Shown here: positions 62,354-64,000 of the stretch, one piece after another
Position numbering within the stretch: position 1 is the first letter of the stretch
How the letters are laid out: every line of letters starts with the position of its first letter
From: Botrimarina hoheduenensis
Lineage (GTDB): Bacteria; Planctomycetota; Planctomycetia; Pirellulales; Lacipirellulaceae
Length of the DNA stretch: 64,000 nt
Direction: 5' to 3'
NCBI RefSeq assembly: GCF_007859815.1
Contig: NZ_SJPH01000003.1
Location: 466,369 to 530,368, forward strand
Made by a program: the position numbers and the translations under genes
Notes under the pieces: model-generated
Databases searched by the model: none
The model's input: only the letters and a program-made list of their open reading frames with translations
What the model was told of the DNA's origin: nothing

Positions 62354-62737
62354 TCAGCCCATCTTGTGCGCAACAAAGTTGCACATGTCTTCGACCGTTA
62401 GCTGCTTGCCGAGCTTCTGCACCTGCGGGTCTTTCTCGAAGGCTTCGAGGTTCGCAAAGGGCATCCGCTCGCGGAGCTTGGTCATGCCGACTTCGTTCAG
62501 CTTGCCGTCGGCAACGTAGTCTTTGTTGGTGAGGATATCTTCGGGGAACAGCTCACCACGCTCGATCTTGATGTCAAACGCCTTCTCCAGCCGGAAGACG
62601 ATGTCCAGGAAGTCGATGCTCTCGGCGTCGAGGTCGCCCTGAAGGGTTGCCTCGGGGGTGACCTCATCGTCTTCGACGCCTAGCGCCTCGACAAGCGCTT
62701 CTTGGACCTTGGCGAAAATCTCTTCGTTATCCGGCAT
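62354..62737 (-). CDS. Acyl carrier protein (elongated)
   Basis: A 127-residue ACP-like protein, longer than the usual 75-80 residues. The phosphopantetheine site is S40 in LDAESIDFLD. The N-terminal MPDNEEIFAKVQEALVEAL is the normal ACP start. The conserved helix-loop around FRLEKAFDIKIERGELFPEDI follows, and the extra C-terminal part (about residues 75-127) is acidic/Lys-rich. It should carry the growing acyl chain for the adjacent dehydratases and ketosynthase. Confidence 0.93.
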   Translation of the reverse strand: MPDNEEIFAKVQEALVEALGVEDDEVTPEATLQGDLDAESIDFLDIVFRLEKAFDIKIERGELFPEDILTNKDYVADGKLNEVGMTKLRERMPFANLEAFEKDPQVQKLGKQLTVEDMCNFVAHKMG

Positions 62738-62905
62738 GCTGATCTCTTTACTACTCGCGGGGGAAAAGCCGACTCATCGGATCGGCGCTAGCCGGGTGAT
62801 CCGGCTTGGTGGATGCGATCGGTAACCGTGATATCGGTTGGGCGAAACGCGGCGGGGGGGAATCGATCGGAAGGGGCGACGGTTGAGACAGGAAAGCGGC
62901 TCGGC

Positions 62906-63385
62906 TCAAACACCGGCCTGGGGGCAGATCACGGTCTGCACATTGGTTAGGTATCGCTTAACGTGGGCGTCCACCAACGCTTGCGAGGGATCGGAATCAG
63001 CCAAGTTATATCGCTCAACCACCAACCGGCCTGAGAGCGAAACCGAATCGCCCACTTTTCCGATCACCTTGAGCGTCGCGTCTCGCTCGTCCTTCTTTAG
63101 GAGCTCGACCTCGATATCCAGGCGCGAACCCGGCCGGACGAAGTCGGTGTATTTGATGTTCTTAGCCTCTTTCAGGGCGATCACGCTATGCTTCATGCCC
63201 TCGGTCAGCCTGAGCAACCAGGCCGAAGCCTGAGTAGCCGCCTCCAGCATAAAAACGCCAGGGAGCACGGGAAACTCGGGAAAATGATCCTGCAAGTACT
63301 CCTCGCTAAGACTCACCTGCTTCGAGGCGCGCAAACGCTCGCCGGGCACAAACGACTCAATGCGGTCGAGCAACCAAAACCGCAT
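62906..63385 (-). CDS. FabZ-type 3-hydroxyacyl-ACP dehydratase-like hot-dog protein 2
   Basis: A 159-residue protein. H34 in QDHFPEFPVLPG and E48 in FMLEAATQAS match the catalytic His/Glu of FabZ, and the surrounding string is close to the canonical HFPGxPVxPGV. Its N-terminus (RFWLLDRIESFVPG) parallels the other dehydratase in this cluster (RWFWVDRFTEYVAG), suggesting an old duplication. It is the first gene of the minus-strand fatty acid set after the promoter at 63482-63510. Confidence 0.87.
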   Translation of the reverse strand: MRFWLLDRIESFVPGERLRASKQVSLSEEYLQDHFPEFPVLPGVFMLEAATQASAWLLRLTEGMKHSVIALKEAKNIKYTDFVRPGSRLDIEVELLKKDERDATLKVIGKVGDSVSLSGRLVVERYNLADSDPSQALVDAHVKRYLTNVQTVICPQAGV

Positions 63386-63481
63386 AGAGAGTTTCTCAGC
63401 CGCCGCACAAACCAGTAGGAACGTCGCCGCTCCGCCTGGCTGCCTTGGCGATATGGGGGATATGGGTAGTTAGACAGCGGA

Positions 63482-63510
63482 TTATAATCCGTCTCGGGCA
63501 GCCCTTCAAC
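63482..63510 (-). promoter_or_regulatory. Sigma-70-type promoter of the fatty-acid gene set
   Basis: On the minus strand TTGAAG (63505-63510) and TATAAT (63482-63487) are separated by 17 nt, close to the consensus. The -10 lies in a perfect 14-bp palindrome CGGATTATAATCCG (63479-63492), which could be an operator. The first gene starts about 97 nt downstream. Confidence 0.75.
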
Positions 63511-63644
63511 GCTATCGGATCAATCGAATGCCCCCAGCGTGGACACTCAGGTGGGTGCCGTCCAGGGGGGGCAAACCATGGCTCTGCCAGTGGTTGCGCC
63601 GCAGGGGGCCTGAACTGCCGTGCCTCTCCCCGCCGACCGGCTCC

Positions 63645-64000
63645 TCATGCGTCAATACGACCCCGACGCCGGCGACCGGTGGGACGGAATCGTTCCCGCA
63701 CCTCGCCCAGCGCGGCGATCAGCAGGTCGACCTCGGCCGGGGTGTTGTACAAGTAAAAACTCGCCCGGGTGCTGGCGGCGATGCCCATCCGGTCGTGCAG
63801 CGGCTGGGTGCAGTGGTGCCCGGCGCGAACCGCTATGCCGCGGCGGTCCAGCAGCTGAGCGATATCGTGGGCATGCGGGCGATCCAAGACAAAGCTCACC
63901 AGACCCGCTCGACATGGGTCGTCGCTGCCACCCGGTGCCGGGCCCAGCAGCCGGATGCCGGCGATCTGGCTCAGCCCCGACCATGCCCGCTCAACGAGCG
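63645..64000 (-). CDS. sufS: SufS-type cysteine desulfurase (class V aminotransferase), C-terminal fragment
   Basis: The C-terminal 117 or so residues of a PLP-dependent cysteine desulfurase; the rest lies beyond the window edge and the frame is open to position 64000. The fragment contains GLVSFVLDRPHAHDIAQLLD, then GIAVRAGHHCTQPLHDRMG with the active-site loop cysteine, and ends in a basic tail after STRASFYLYNTPAEVD. SufS removes sulfur from cysteine for Fe-S cluster assembly. No other suf gene is visible in the window. Confidence 0.92.
   Translation of the reverse strand, partial: LVERAWSGLSQIAGIRLLGPAPGGSDDPCRAGLVSFVLDRPHAHDIAQLLDRRGIAVRAGHHCTQPLHDRMGIAASTRASFYLYNTPAEVDLLIAALGEVRERFRPTGRRRRGRIDA

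Overview
The window looks like a chromosomal segment of a planctomycete, probably order Pirellulales. Pointers are: a PSCyt1/DUF1549/DUF1553 heme protein next to a DUF1501 Tat protein, a DUF1559 prepilin-like protein, a PEP-CTERM protein with a dockerin-like EF-hand pair, small Cys-rich lipoproteins, high GC content, and sparse ribosome-binding sites. There is no rRNA here, so the family or genus cannot be fixed. No insertion sequence, phage gene or CRISPR array was seen.

Layout. 0.16-5 kb (minus strand): a sodium:solute symporter, two small membrane proteins, an M28 glutaminyl-cyclase-like peptidase and a short-chain reductase. 5.16 kb: tRNA-Lys(CUU). 5.7-10.3 kb: the DUF1549/DUF1553 heme protein and DUF1501 pair. 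10.3-14.1 kb: an XdhC-like protein and a phosphohexomutase facing a c-type cytochrome. 14.1-18.6 kb: a repeat-rich accessory stretch with an ECF sigma factor, a seven-repeat FG-GAP/PEP-CTERM surface protein and a DUF2513 protein with an odd Tyr/Trp/Arg-rich tail, ending in a clear terminator.

18.7-25.6 kb: a compact plus-strand carbohydrate island: a GT4-HAD fusion, a GT4 glycosyltransferase, a GH13_18 (sucrose/glucosylglycerate phosphorylase) enzyme and a GT81-like glucosyl-3-phosphoglycerate synthase. It is best read as a glucosylglycerate or mannosylglucosylglycerate compatible-solute locus. 26.7-48.6 kb: the centrepiece, a type IV pilus/type II secretion-like locus. It encodes an MshEN-type assembly ATPase, PilT, a second MshEN-type ATPase, a PilC/GspF platform protein, four oversized pseudopilin-like proteins, a giant (2957 aa) GspK-like protein and a membrane-anchored TlpA-like thioredoxin whose start codon overlaps the giant gene's stop.

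48.8-59.9 kb: mixed single genes: transglutaminase-like protein, two Cys-rich lipoproteins, serine hydrolase, class IV aminotransferase, exostosin-like glycosyltransferase, a membrane-anchored unknown, a radical SAM protein, a DUF1559 protein and an MsbA-like ABC exporter with an extracytoplasmic coiled-coil insertion. 60.2-63.4 kb (minus strand): a dedicated fatty-acid set (hot-dog dehydratase, acyl carrier protein, second dehydratase, FabF-like ketosynthase) behind a good sigma-70 promoter. The right edge cuts into a SufS-type cysteine desulfurase.

The most unusual items are the giant GspK-like protein with its oversized pseudopilins, the GT4-HAD fusion with an unusual HAD nucleophile motif, the near-identical FG-GAP repeats, several dispersed intergenic repeat families, and a recurrent -10-like hexamer 6-8 nt before start codons that suggests leaderless transcripts. 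All calls rest on reading motifs by eye; no database search was run.
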